From NORP259 sp041398705 (GTDB lineage Bacteria; Planctomycetota; UBA1135; GCA-002686595): a DNA stretch of 64,000 nt. The stretch lies in NCBI GenBank assembly GCA_041398705.1, contig JAWKUI010000005.1, forward strand, positions 1 through 64,000. Direction: 5' to 3'. How positions within the stretch are numbered: the first letter of the stretch is position 1; each line of letters opens with the position of its first letter. The notes beneath the pieces are model-generated. The model was not told where the DNA came from. It worked only from the letters and a program-made list of their open reading frames with translations, and made no database searches. The translations under genes were made by a program, and so were the position numbers. Of the stretch, positions 53,009 to 61,947 are shown piece by piece.

Positions 53009-54742
53009 CTAACGCGCGCTGCCCGCCTGCCACACGAGGTGCTGGGCACGCGCCGGTTCGACGCGCTTGGCCCCGCCCGGTGCGCCCTCGGGCCAGCGAT
53101 CCTCGACGGTGAGCCCCGCTTCATCGATGGTGAAGCGCCGCACAAGCGGTTTGTCGGAGGCCGGGCTGCCATCGCGCCACGCCAGCCGTGTGCGCACTTC
53201 AACCCCGCCTTCGATCGCCTTCAGACTCGCGCCGTGGTACCAGGCGCTGCTCGCCACCGGCTGCGCGAAATCCCACCAACCGCGGCGCGCGAAGCGCAGA
53301 GGCTCGCGCAACCCGGCGAGCAGCCCCGACCGGCGCCGGGTATTGCGCAGCAACCACAAGGAAAACCGCCAGTCCCCCGCCGCCGCCCGTCGCCCCGCGC
53401 CGAGCCGCAGGATGCGCCCCGTGCGTAGCGTCCACTCGAGTTCGTCGTGCTGGCAGAAGCGCCGCCGCGAAAGCTGCGCGCCCCCCGCCGCGAGGGTCCA
53501 TTGCAACAAGCCGCCCGCCCGCGGACTGCCATGCAAGCCGTTGGCCGGAGGCGCAGCCCCGCGCACCCACGCGACCCCGTCCGCGTTCTCCAACCGCGCC
53601 AGCCCCGCGTCCGCAAACACGCGCACGCGCGGCGCGGCCGCCGGGGCCCGGTGCAGCCCCTGGTCGACGATCCACTGCAAATCCTCCAAGGCCCGCGCCG
53701 CCCAGGACGCATGCCCGGCCCAGAACACCGCACACTGGTACGAAGCACGTCGCCCGGGTCCGGGCAGGTGCGACTGGGGCCGGCCGTGTTCGTCCACGTG
53801 CCGCGCCCAAGCCTGCCACGCCTTCCACGCCGTCGCGGCCAACTGGCGGTCCCCAAACAACCGCGCCCCGCGCGCCAACGCGTACACGTCGAACGGATGG
53901 CTGGCCACTTCGTATTCGGCCCCGTGGTACCAGGGTTTGGCCTCGACGGAGGCGACCTTGGTTCCATCCGGCCCATAGAGCGCCGCGAGGAAGAGCAGAC
54001 TCTGATGAAGGCCATCCTTCCACCGCGCTTGGGCGGCATCGCGGCGAACCGCCTGCAGCGCGAAGATCAGGAACGCGGTGATGCGACCCTGGTAGAACGC
54101 CGAAGCATCGCTCGCACCGGGGTGGCCGGGATTCGCGTGCAGTGGGTGGTACGGAAAACTGCCGTCGCTGCGCATGCCAGCGAGGATGTCCTTGACCCCT
54201 TCGACCGTGGCGTATTCGAGTACCCCGTGGCCCGACTCCCGCCAGGCCTGGGCGACACCGGTTAAGGCCCAAGCGCGCTGGGCAGCGATGCCCTTGTCGA
54301 AGGCCGCGTAGCGCAGATACGTCTGCGCATGCAGCACCGCCGCGCGCGAAATCAGATCGCGTTCGCCAGGACTCCAATCCCCCTCGAACGCCTCCAAAGC
54401 CGCCACCAACCCATCGCTGGCCGCGCCGCCGTCGATGACGTTGTTGCTGCAGTTGTACGGATCGTGGCGTCCGGGCCGGAAGGTCCAGCAAGTGCTTTCT
54501 CCTTCGCGTTCCAGGCGGCTGGTGATGCGCAGCGCTTGCTCGCGCGCCAGGGCAAACGCTTCGGTGCGATCCAAGGCGCCGAGCCGCGCCAGCTCGGCCG
54601 CCATGACCAACACGCCCGCGTTCTTGCCCGTGTGTTCGATGCGGTGTTCGGGGCAGAGCAACACTCCCTGGGGACTGCGCAGGCCGCCCATCCAGCGCAG
54701 CACCCGCAGCACGGGTGCGCAGAGCTCTGTTTCGACCTTCAA
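53009..54742 (-). CDS. Predicted alpha/alpha-toroid protein, possibly polysaccharide-active (TTG start)
   Basis: A 577-residue protein starting at TTG 54742, whose codon overlaps the TGA of the upstream transferase (TTGA). No ATG fits nearer. The N-terminal ~400 residues have helix pairs typical of an alpha/alpha toroid, rich in Trp, Tyr and His (PYNCSNNVIDGGAASDGLV; GSFPYHPLHANPGH). The last ~180 residues look like a beta-sandwich, as in heparinase/alginate-lyase-type enzymes. No catalytic residue can be assigned. It ends the glycosyltransferase operon and lies 6 bases from the convergent kinase. Glycan trimming or modification is plausible. Confidence 0.6.
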   Translation of the reverse strand: MKVETELCAPVLRVLRWMGGLRSPQGVLLCPEHRIEHTGKNAGVLVMAAELARLGALDRTEAFALAREQALRITSRLEREGESTCWTFRPGRHDPYNCSNNVIDGGAASDGLVAALEAFEGDWSPGERDLISRAAVLHAQTYLRYAAFDKGIAAQRAWALTGVAQAWRESGHGVLEYATVEGVKDILAGMRSDGSFPYHPLHANPGHPGASDASAFYQGRITAFLIFALQAVRRDAAQARWKDGLHQSLLFLAALYGPDGTKVASVEAKPWYHGAEYEVASHPFDVYALARGARLFGDRQLAATAWKAWQAWARHVDEHGRPQSHLPGPGRRASYQCAVFWAGHASWAARALEDLQWIVDQGLHRAPAAAPRVRVFADAGLARLENADGVAWVRGAAPPANGLHGSPRAGGLLQWTLAAGGAQLSRRRFCQHDELEWTLRTGRILRLGAGRRAAAGDWRFSLWLLRNTRRRSGLLAGLREPLRFARRGWWDFAQPVASSAWYHGASLKAIEGGVEVRTRLAWRDGSPASDKPLVRRFTIDEAGLTVEDRWPEGAPGGAKRVEPARAQHLVWQAGSAR

Positions 54743-55800
54743 CCCCGCATCTCTTGGACCAGGCGGGCCATCAACGCATCCACCTGGTGATCCCGCGCGG
54801 CGATCGCTTGCAGGCGCGCGCCGAGCGCGTTGCGTTCGTCTTCGGAGCGATTCCAAAGTTTGATGATCTTGTCGGCGGCTTCCACGGCTGCACCGGGCTG
54901 GAAGTGCAGGATGTCGCCATCGGAGCCGAGCTCGGTCCACAGCGGCGGGTACGCTTCGCCCGAGACCAGCACCGGCATGCCGGAGGCCATCGCTTCGAGC
55001 ACTACCTTGTCAACGCTGCCAGTCAGGCTGCTCGACAGGAAGAGGTCCGCTTGGTGGTACTTCGGCGCGATGCGCGGATAGGGCACGGTGTCCGCCCACT
55101 CGATGAAGCGGCTGACGCGGTGCACCTCCGCCTGGTGCAGCACCTCGCGCGCGTAGTCCTCGTCGGTGGCGACCAGGCCCGCACCGACCCATTCCAGGGT
55201 GGCGCGCACGCCGCGGCGGTGCAGTTCCGCCATGATCTTGATCAACGTAATCGGATCCTTGGCCGGGGTCAGACGCCCGACGCTGAGCAGACGCAGGTCG
55301 CCGGGTTTGCGGCGGCTCGGCCGACCGGCGAAGTGCGCCGCGTCGATGCCGTGACCGGTGACCACTTTCTTCGGCGTGTCGATGCGCAGGGACTCGTCCG
55401 AAGCGGTGAAGACCTTGTCCACCAGCGATACGGCCCGCTTCAAGCGCGCGTCGACGCCCTTGTGCGTGTACCACAGGTACGTGCGACCCCCCGAGCGGCG
55501 CACGAACTTATCCCCGAGGCTCGCGTAACGCGGCACCATGTGCGCCAGCAGCGCCTCGTACCCGTCCTTGCCGAACGCTCGGCGCAGGTGGCCGTAGTAC
55601 TTCAGGTACCGGTTGAGTCGCCCCTTGCGACCGAGCGAGTGCACCTCGACGTTCGCCGGCAACTCCAGGTTCTCGCCGGCTTCGAGGGCGAGCACCAGCA
55701 CCTTCTCGCAGTTCGCAGCCAGCCCCTGGACCCAACGGGGCACGAAGCCAAGCACCCCATGGTCTGGGTTGTAGACCTGGGTGACAAAAACCAGTTTCAT
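54739..55800 (-). CDS. Glycosyltransferase family 4
   Basis: A 353-residue GT-B enzyme starting MKLVFVTQVYNPDHGVLGFV. The donor domain has LLSVGRLTPAKDPITLIKIM, and GSVDKVVLEAMASGMPVL in place of E-x7-E (Gly at the first Glu), so activity is less certain. It overlaps both neighbours by 4 bases in a long operon. Acceptor and donor unknown. Confidence 0.88.
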   Translation of the reverse strand: MKLVFVTQVYNPDHGVLGFVPRWVQGLAANCEKVLVLALEAGENLELPANVEVHSLGRKGRLNRYLKYYGHLRRAFGKDGYEALLAHMVPRYASLGDKFVRRSGGRTYLWYTHKGVDARLKRAVSLVDKVFTASDESLRIDTPKKVVTGHGIDAAHFAGRPSRRKPGDLRLLSVGRLTPAKDPITLIKIMAELHRRGVRATLEWVGAGLVATDEDYAREVLHQAEVHRVSRFIEWADTVPYPRIAPKYHQADLFLSSSLTGSVDKVVLEAMASGMPVLVSGEAYPPLWTELGSDGDILHFQPGAAVEAADKIIKLWNRSEDERNALGARLQAIAARDHQVDALMARLVQEMRG

Positions 55801-56930
55801 AGGACTTTCGGGGGCTCGCCCGCGATCTTCCGCAGGCCGCCGGCGTAACCGGCCAAGGCGGCAGCGTATTCGAACGGCTGCACGGATTCCACCGCAGCCT
55901 GCCCCATGGCGAGGCGCATCGGTTCATCCCCCAGCACACGCTCCAGGGCCTGGGCGAGGCTCGGCACATCGAAGCCGCACAACCGGCCCGCGACCCCGTC
56001 CGCCAGGAGCTCCTCCATGACCCCCACCGGCGTCGATACGCAGGGCACCCCGCAGGCCATCGCCTCGACCGTGAAGCGCGGCCCGCCCTCGCAGGTGCTG
56101 GCGCAGACGACCAGTCGGCTCGAGCGGTAGAGGTGCGCCAGGTCTTCGGGGGCATCGACCCATTCGATCCAGCGCGTGGACAGGCCAAGTTCGGAGGCTT
56201 TCGCCTGCCAGCGCGCCCGTTCGGGTCCCTTGCCGACGAACAGCGAATGCCACAGGAAGCCATGGCTGCGCGCCACCGCCAGCGCATCGAGCAACCGATC
56301 GATGCCCTTGTTCGCCACCATGCGCCCCACGAACACCAGGTCGAAAACCTCCGGACCGGAGGGTCCTTCGGGGCGGAAGACGTGGAAGTCCAGGTACTGC
56401 GAGGGCAGCACCGCGATCTTCTCCGGGGGCACGCCCCAGGACTCGAGCAGCCGCGGCATGGGCCCTTGGTTGACGACGCGGAACGCCGCCACGCGCTTCT
56501 TGGCCCAGGCCACGTAGCGTTTGGCCAGCAACCGCTCGAGCCGCTCGTGCAGGTTCTCGGCGAACGGCTCGCCGGGGATGTGATGCAGCTCGCTCACATG
56601 CGGAATGCCGAACTTGCGGGCCAGGGCCGAAGCGGCGCGCCCACCGGCGAAGCGGCCGTAGTCGTGGCTGACGATCAGCTTGTGGCCGTGGGCCGCCAGC
56701 AACTCGCGCCCCTTCGCCTTCACGAACCCCTTGAACTTGCCCCGCGCCCGGTCGGACGGGTGGAAGTGCACCGTGCCGAAGATCTCGCTGACGCGGATCG
56801 GCCCCGAGGGCTCGGGCACGATCACGTCGATGCGATCGAAGTGGCGGTGGAACTCCTTCTGCATCGAATAGAAGGGTCCCCGTTCGCCGATGACGATCTG
56901 CCGATCGCCGCTGACCATGAGCAGATTCAT
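55797..56930 (-). CDS. Glycosyltransferase family 4
   Basis: A 377-residue GT-B enzyme. It opens MNLLMVSGDRQIVIGERGPF. The donor domain has VFVGRMVANKGIDRLLDALA and a full E-x7-E in STCEGGPRFTVEAMACGV near 280-290. ATGA overlaps link it to both neighbours. The longer frame through this region is a shadow. Confidence 0.92.
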   Translation of the reverse strand: MNLLMVSGDRQIVIGERGPFYSMQKEFHRHFDRIDVIVPEPSGPIRVSEIFGTVHFHPSDRARGKFKGFVKAKGRELLAAHGHKLIVSHDYGRFAGGRAASALARKFGIPHVSELHHIPGEPFAENLHERLERLLAKRYVAWAKKRVAAFRVVNQGPMPRLLESWGVPPEKIAVLPSQYLDFHVFRPEGPSGPEVFDLVFVGRMVANKGIDRLLDALAVARSHGFLWHSLFVGKGPERARWQAKASELGLSTRWIEWVDAPEDLAHLYRSSRLVVCASTCEGGPRFTVEAMACGVPCVSTPVGVMEELLADGVAGRLCGFDVPSLAQALERVLGDEPMRLAMGQAAVESVQPFEYAAALAGYAGGLRKIAGEPPKVL

Positions 56931-58084
56931 CGCCCGGACCTCCCCGCCGTCACCCGCGCGTACACCGCTTCGAGCCGATCGACAAACGCCTCGGCGTCGT
57001 GCTGGCGGTGCAAACGCTCGCGGGCCTGTTCCGCCAAACGCCCCCGGTGCGCCCCGTCGCGCCCGAGTTCGATCAATCCCTGGGCCAGGCCGGCCGGATC
57101 CCGGGCCAACCACCCGGTTTCCCCGTGCCGCACGAACTCGTCGGTGCCGCCCACCGGGGTCGCCACCGCCGGCACTCCCGCCGCGGCGCCTTCGAGGAAC
57201 GCCATCGGCAATCCCTCGTGGTGCGAGGCGGAAAGCAGCAGATCGAGGTCGGGAAGCACGTCCCCCATCTTCCCCCAGTGACCCGCCAGGTGCACGCGGC
57301 GAGCCCACTCCTCGTGCGTCCGTCCCAACTCTTGTTCCAGGCGGCTGCGTTCCGGTCCGTCCCCCACGAACACTAGGTGTGCTTCGGGCAGGTGCGGCGC
57401 GGCCAGGAAAAACGCTTCGAGGGCCCGGGCCGGACGTTTGATCGGAGCCAGCCGCGCCAAAACCCCGATCAGCAGCGCTTCGGGCCCAAGGCCCAGTTCG
57501 CGGCGCAAGCGCCCCCCGTGGCGCGGCACCGCTTCGAGCGCCGCCCACTGCCCACCGGCGTAGATCACCTCGAAGGCCGACTCCGGCGCCACGCCCGCGG
57601 CGTCCAGCTCCCGCGCCGTGGCCCGGCTGACCGCGATGAGCTGCGCCGTCTGGCGCGCGAGGCGCCGCTCCGTACCCGCCACGAGCGCCCGTTTCCAGGG
57701 GCCGAAGTGTCCGTCGAGCACGTGCCCGTGAAAGGTGTGCACGGCGGGGATACCGAGGGAGGCCGCAGCCAAGCGCCCATGCAGCCCGGCCTTCGACGCA
57801 TGGGTGTGCACCACGTCGGGTCGCCAATCGGCCATGACCAACCGGATCGTGCGACGACAGCGCAGGTCGCGCCAGGGGTGCACGCGGCGCCCCAGGTCCG
57901 GGATGCGCTGGACCGGCACCCCGGCCGCCGACAACTCGTCTTGAAGATCCCCTTCCCCAGGCTCGGGCTCGCCGCACAGCACCCGCACCTCGTGTCCGCG
58001 CGCGATCAGCCGCGGATCACTGGCAAGCACCTGCCGCGCCGGGCCGCCCAGGTTGAGGCGCGTGAGGATGCGGAGAATGCGCAT
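56927..58084 (-). CDS. Glycosyltransferase family 4
   Basis: A 385-residue GT-B enzyme with start MRILRILTRLNLGGPARQVL, typical of GT4 proteins binding lipid-linked acceptors. Other motifs are HTHASKAGLHGRLAA, LLIGVLARLAPIKRPARALE, and SHHEGLPMAFLEGAAAG with E-x7-E. It overlaps the upstream epimerase by an unusual 68 bases and the downstream transferase by 4. Confidence 0.93.
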   Translation of the reverse strand: MRILRILTRLNLGGPARQVLASDPRLIARGHEVRVLCGEPEPGEGDLQDELSAAGVPVQRIPDLGRRVHPWRDLRCRRTIRLVMADWRPDVVHTHASKAGLHGRLAAASLGIPAVHTFHGHVLDGHFGPWKRALVAGTERRLARQTAQLIAVSRATARELDAAGVAPESAFEVIYAGGQWAALEAVPRHGGRLRRELGLGPEALLIGVLARLAPIKRPARALEAFFLAAPHLPEAHLVFVGDGPERSRLEQELGRTHEEWARRVHLAGHWGKMGDVLPDLDLLLSASHHEGLPMAFLEGAAAGVPAVATPVGGTDEFVRHGETGWLARDPAGLAQGLIELGRDGAHRGRLAEQARERLHRQHDAEAFVDRLEAVYARVTAGRSGR

Positions 58085-59072
58085 GGCTGCGGCTATCGGA
58101 GGTCGGGCGGGGATGGTGGTGCCAGGCGTCGGCCACGATCGCCTCGAGGTCCCAGGGACGGGCGATCAGGCCCTCGGCCCGGGCGCGGTCCAGGTCGGGC
58201 ACCCGATAGGCTACTTCTTCGAGGGGGGCGCCGGATACCGCGGGCAGCGGACCTTGCGTCGATCGCCCCGCCTGGGCCAGCACGAGTTTCGCCAGGTCGC
58301 GGACCGTGGTCACCGCCGTGCCGCCGAGGTTGAGCGCGCCCCCGGGGCGCTGGTCCCGCAGAACCCAATCCGCCAGGTCCCGGGCCACCGCCCGCACGTG
58401 ACCAAACGTGCGCACCTGGCTGCCGTCGCCGTGGATCGGCGGCTCGCCGCCTGCCCGCACCGCTTCGACGAAACGCGGCAGCACCATGCCGCTGCGGGCG
58501 CTCTGCCCCGGGCCGACCACGTTGAACAGGCGCACATGGCTGACCGCGTCGCCAAAGACCGCCGTCCAGCGCCGTTCCACCTCGCGTTTGGAGCAGGCAT
58601 ACGCCCAACGCCCCTGCCCCCAACCCGCGTCCCCTTCGCTCCAGACCGCAGCGTCTTCGTTCAGCGGCTGGCGGCTCGGCCGGTAGACCTCGCTGGTCGA
58701 AAGGTGGACTAGGCCCCGGTGCCCCGCCGCCCGGGCGAACGCCTCGCCCGCCGCCGCCATCGCCAGGTGCGCATTCCAGCACCCTTCGGGATCGGCCAGC
58801 ACCCGCTGCACCCCGACCACGGCCGCCATGTGCACGATGCGTTCGGACTCGCTGGGTGCGCCCGCGAACCAGGCCTCGGGATCGCGCAGGTCGACCTGGC
58901 GGAAGGTCAACCGTTCGTGGTCCAGGGGCAGGTTTTCGGCACGGCCGCTGGAAAGGTCATCGAGCACGCGCACCCGGGCCCCGGCTTCGAGCAACTCCCG
59001 CACGAGGTGCGCGCCGATGAAACCAGCGCCACCGGTGACGAGGATCGGGGAAGGGCAGGATTTCGGGGGCAT
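58017..59072 (-). CDS. NAD-dependent sugar epimerase/dehydratase
   Basis: A 351-residue extended SDR. The NAD loop is VTGGAGFIGAHLV near residue 12. STSEVY gives the catalytic Ser/Thr and YACSK the Tyr and Lys. GDGSQVRTFGHVRAVARDLA is typical of NDP-sugar epimerases (GalE/WbpP-like). The C-terminal ~34 residues (HHHPRPTSDSRSHAHSPHPH) are encoded in the overlap with the next gene and look non-functional, as if the natural stop was lost. Substrate not predictable. Confidence 0.87.
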   Translation of the reverse strand: MPPKSCPSPILVTGGAGFIGAHLVRELLEAGARVRVLDDLSSGRAENLPLDHERLTFRQVDLRDPEAWFAGAPSESERIVHMAAVVGVQRVLADPEGCWNAHLAMAAAGEAFARAAGHRGLVHLSTSEVYRPSRQPLNEDAAVWSEGDAGWGQGRWAYACSKREVERRWTAVFGDAVSHVRLFNVVGPGQSARSGMVLPRFVEAVRAGGEPPIHGDGSQVRTFGHVRAVARDLADWVLRDQRPGGALNLGGTAVTTVRDLAKLVLAQAGRSTQGPLPAVSGAPLEEVAYRVPDLDRARAEGLIARPWDLEAIVADAWHHHPRPTSDSRSHAHSPHPHAPQPGRPGAAGACQ

Positions 59073-59114
59073 AATCGAAAGCGGACGACGGAAGCCGCGG
59101 GGTCTTCCCCGGTT

Positions 59115-60116
59115 TCAGCCGATCAGGCGATGGTACAGGGCCAGGTACTGCTCCGCCTCTTCGCGGGCGGTCGGAAAGCCCTCGGCCCGGGCCAGACCGC
59201 CTTCCACCAGGGTGCGCCGCAGCCCCTGCTCGCGCTGCAGCCGGCAGACCTGTTCCGCCAGGTCGGCGCTGTCCCGGAAGAGCAGCCCATCGAGGCCATG
59301 GTCCACCAACACGCGGTTGCCCGGGATGTCCCGCGCCAGCACGGGCAACCCCATCGCTTGGGCTTCGAGGATCGCCTGGCAGATGCCTTCGCTTTCGGAC
59401 GTGTTGAGCAGCACGTCGCAGGCGGAATAGACCGCCCCCATGCGGTTGTGCGGCACGCTACCGCAGTAGGTCGCGTGCGGCGCCGCTTGCACCTTTTCGA
59501 GCAGTTCGAGCCCGTACGCCTCCTCGAGCATCGGCCCCACCAAGGCGAGTTCCCAGAGCGGCTGGTCGATCGCGCGCAGGCGCTGCGCCTCCAGCGCCAT
59601 GTGCGGCGCCTTCACCGGTCGCAACCCCGCGGGCAGCAGCACGACGAAGTCGTCTTCGTCGAAGCCGTTGAGCGAACGGAACAGGTACGGATCCTGCCCG
59701 ACCTCGACGCCCTGCGCGATCACTTCCGCCGCCCCGAGGGCCAGGTGCGACAGGGCACGGGCGAGGTCGAGTTGGTACTCGTGCAACCCCACCACCGCGT
59801 CCGCTTGCACCAGGGTCGCCAGCACTTCCTCGCGGCGACCGCCCTGCTCGAGATCGACGTTGATGTCGGTGCCCGTCAGCGTGAGCGCCAGCGGCACGCC
59901 GAGGTCGCGCGCCCAGGTCAGGCCCGGGCCTCCGCCGGTGCGCGCATGGAACGCGTGCACGATGTGGAAGGTGCCCGTGGGCCGCTGTCCGCGCCCGGGC
60001 ACGAACACCTCCACGGTGTGGCCCATGCGGCGCAAGTGGTGCACCAGCCGCTCCACCGCCACCGAGTTTCCCCGGGGCACGCCCAGGGCGCTGGGGGAGC
60101 AGATTCCGATGCGCAT
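59115..60116 (-). CDS. Glycosyltransferase family 4
   Basis: A 333-residue GT-B enzyme starting at ATG 60116 (MRIGICSPSALGVPRGNSVA). An in-frame upstream ATG at 60152 adds 12 unrelated residues. It has VVLLPAGLRPVKAPHMALEA and TSESEGICQAILEAQAMGLP with E-x7-E. It is 42 bases upstream of the epimerase gene on the same strand. Confidence 0.92.
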   Translation of the reverse strand: MRIGICSPSALGVPRGNSVAVERLVHHLRRMGHTVEVFVPGRGQRPTGTFHIVHAFHARTGGGPGLTWARDLGVPLALTLTGTDINVDLEQGGRREEVLATLVQADAVVGLHEYQLDLARALSHLALGAAEVIAQGVEVGQDPYLFRSLNGFDEDDFVVLLPAGLRPVKAPHMALEAQRLRAIDQPLWELALVGPMLEEAYGLELLEKVQAAPHATYCGSVPHNRMGAVYSACDVLLNTSESEGICQAILEAQAMGLPVLARDIPGNRVLVDHGLDGLLFRDSADLAEQVCRLQREQGLRRTLVEGGLARAEGFPTAREEAEQYLALYHRLIG

Positions 60117-60172
60117 GGGGCCGAGCCTACCACAGGGGCGACCGGCTCCCAACCGGGCCAGCTAGAACCCAG

Positions 60173-60721
60173 CTAGAACAACGACAGGTGGTAGGCGTTG
60201 AGGGCCGTGTAGGCCAGGGCCGCCACCACCAGGCCCAGGCGGGCCAACCAGAAGTTCTTGTGTTGGATCAGCACCAAGAGCGCCAGGGTGATCATGACCC
60301 CCTTGGCGGCCACGAACCCGATCCGCCCCGTACGGAGCAGCATCGCGGCGAAGGGATTCAGCTCGATGCCGCCGGATTGCAGGTGAACGAGGGTGAAGTA
60401 GCTATCCCCGCTGTTCATCAGGGCCACCCAGATCGCCACCAACAGAATCCACAGGCTGTAGCGGTCCACGTACAGCCCCTCGCGTTCCCAGTGCCGCCGG
60501 GCACCTTGCCGCCGCCCGCCGCCGAAGGTGTACCGCGAAAAGCGCGGCGTCGGCTGCATACGCCGATCCGATCCACGGTGTACCTGGTCGGAGACGGCGA
60601 TCTCGTCTGCGGTCGGGGAGGAATCCATCGGGGAGGCCGGACGGGCCGGTCCCGCCTTATCGGAAGGCCCCGCGGCGGGGCTGGACCCGGGCCCGGGCCC
60701 TTGGGGCCGCGGGTCTCTCAT
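60173..60721 (-). CDS. DUF5658-like membrane protein
   Basis: A 182-residue protein. The first ~85 residues are hydrophilic and disordered-looking. Then come three or four helices (about 87-104, 108-130, 136-155, 162-180) with the motif GDSYFTLVHLQSGGIELNPF, matching the DxxxT-x-L-x(3)-G-x-ELNP pattern of DUF5658. Function unknown. Its ATG overlaps the truD stop by 4 bases, and a transferase follows 56 bases later. Confidence 0.72.
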   Translation of the reverse strand: MRDPRPQGPGPGSSPAAGPSDKAGPARPASPMDSSPTADEIAVSDQVHRGSDRRMQPTPRFSRYTFGGGRRQGARRHWEREGLYVDRYSLWILLVAIWVALMNSGDSYFTLVHLQSGGIELNPFAAMLLRTGRIGFVAAKGVMITLALLVLIQHKNFWLARLGLVVAALAYTALNAYHLSLF

Positions 60722-61947
60722 CGGGCCGCTCCCAGGGCGGGCAATGCGAAATCTTTGCCGAGTTGCGCCAGTACGGTCGTGGCGTAGGCCCCCGGCGGCA
60801 GGGCGAAACCGAGCCAACAGCCCCCTTCGCCCCACTCCACCGACCACTCGGACACCGCCGCCACCGCCTCGCGCCGGGCGCCCCGCGGCGCACGCTCGCC
60901 CGCCGACAACCAAAACTCTGGACCGAAACCGAGTGCCGTCGCATCGGCCCACTCGCTCCCGGTCGAGCCGTGCCCGCGCGGCGGCAGGTCGCTGCCGAAG
61001 AGCGGGCCGAGCAATTGTTCTTCGGGGCGGGTGGGATACTCGTCGCTGACGAAGTGCGGCCGCAGACCCGGGCCCCCAACGCAGTCGCCGAACCTCGGCG
61101 CGGACCAATCCGCGTGCTCCTGCATGCGGTGCGCGAGCCAGCGATCGAAGAGCGCGCCTTGCAGGGCATCGCTGAAGAGGCGCGCTTCCTCGCGCGGAAC
61201 GGCGCGCAGCAGCGAATCTTCGTCGAGGGGCCGGCGCGCCATCTGCTCCGCCACCCAATGCACACTGCGCGGCAGCTCGCCGAGCAACCCCTTCGCCCGG
61301 CGCCAGTCGGCCGCTTCAGCGCTGGCGAGCAGCGGCCCGAGGGCCGCGCCCACCGCCGGCTCTTGATGCGGCGGCTCCAAGTAGAGGCGCAGGAACTCGC
61401 GCGTCTCCCCGAGCAACCACGCCCGCGCCAACGCCGGGTTGAGACCGGCGGCACCGTAGCGCTGCTCGCCGTAGAAGTTCGGCAGCCCGGTGCGTTCGAA
61501 CGCCTCCCGATGGTCTTCGAGCACGCCGGCTGCGCCCGGCTGCAGACCCGCGAGCCACAGGCGGAAGCGATTGCCCGCGTGTTCCCCGAGGCGCAGCTTG
61601 CGCCCATCCCGTTTCCAGGCGAGCACGCGCACCTTGGTCGAATGCAGCCGCTCGAGATCCTCTTCGCGCGCGCCGCGCACCGAGATCCATTGGCGGGTCA
61701 AGGCCTGGCGGTCCTTGCGACCGCACCAGCCGAAGTCCGAAGTGCGCCGATGCAGGCCGCGGGAGAGCACGCGCACCGCTTCGAGCGTGCTCATGCCGAC
61801 CTTCTCCACCCACAGATGCAGGTGTTCCCCCGAACCACTGGCCGCCCGACCGGGCAGCTCTTCCACCTGGAAGTGCTCGGGTTCGCCCTTGATCGTGAAC
61901 TCCAGCGCGGGCGCGGCGGGCAGCACGTACACGGAATTCGTGTTCAT
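60718..61947 (-). CDS. truD: tRNA pseudouridine(13) synthase
   Basis: A 409-residue TruD enzyme. It makes pseudouridine at position 13 of tRNA-Glu and others. Motifs are IKGEPEHFQVEELP at the start, GRKDRQALTRQW with catalytic Asp79 (Asp80 in E. coli), and NFYGEQRYG near 157-165. The C-terminal half carries the TRUD insertion domain (about 165-310). It lies inside a glycosyltransferase operon, overlapping both neighbours by 4 bases (ATGA), so it is co-translated with glycan genes. Confidence 0.94.
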   Translation of the reverse strand: MNTNSVYVLPAAPALEFTIKGEPEHFQVEELPGRAASGSGEHLHLWVEKVGMSTLEAVRVLSRGLHRRTSDFGWCGRKDRQALTRQWISVRGAREEDLERLHSTKVRVLAWKRDGRKLRLGEHAGNRFRLWLAGLQPGAAGVLEDHREAFERTGLPNFYGEQRYGAAGLNPALARAWLLGETREFLRLYLEPPHQEPAVGAALGPLLASAEAADWRRAKGLLGELPRSVHWVAEQMARRPLDEDSLLRAVPREEARLFSDALQGALFDRWLAHRMQEHADWSAPRFGDCVGGPGLRPHFVSDEYPTRPEEQLLGPLFGSDLPPRGHGSTGSEWADATALGFGPEFWLSAGERAPRGARREAVAAVSEWSVEWGEGGCWLGFALPPGAYATTVLAQLGKDFALPALGAAR

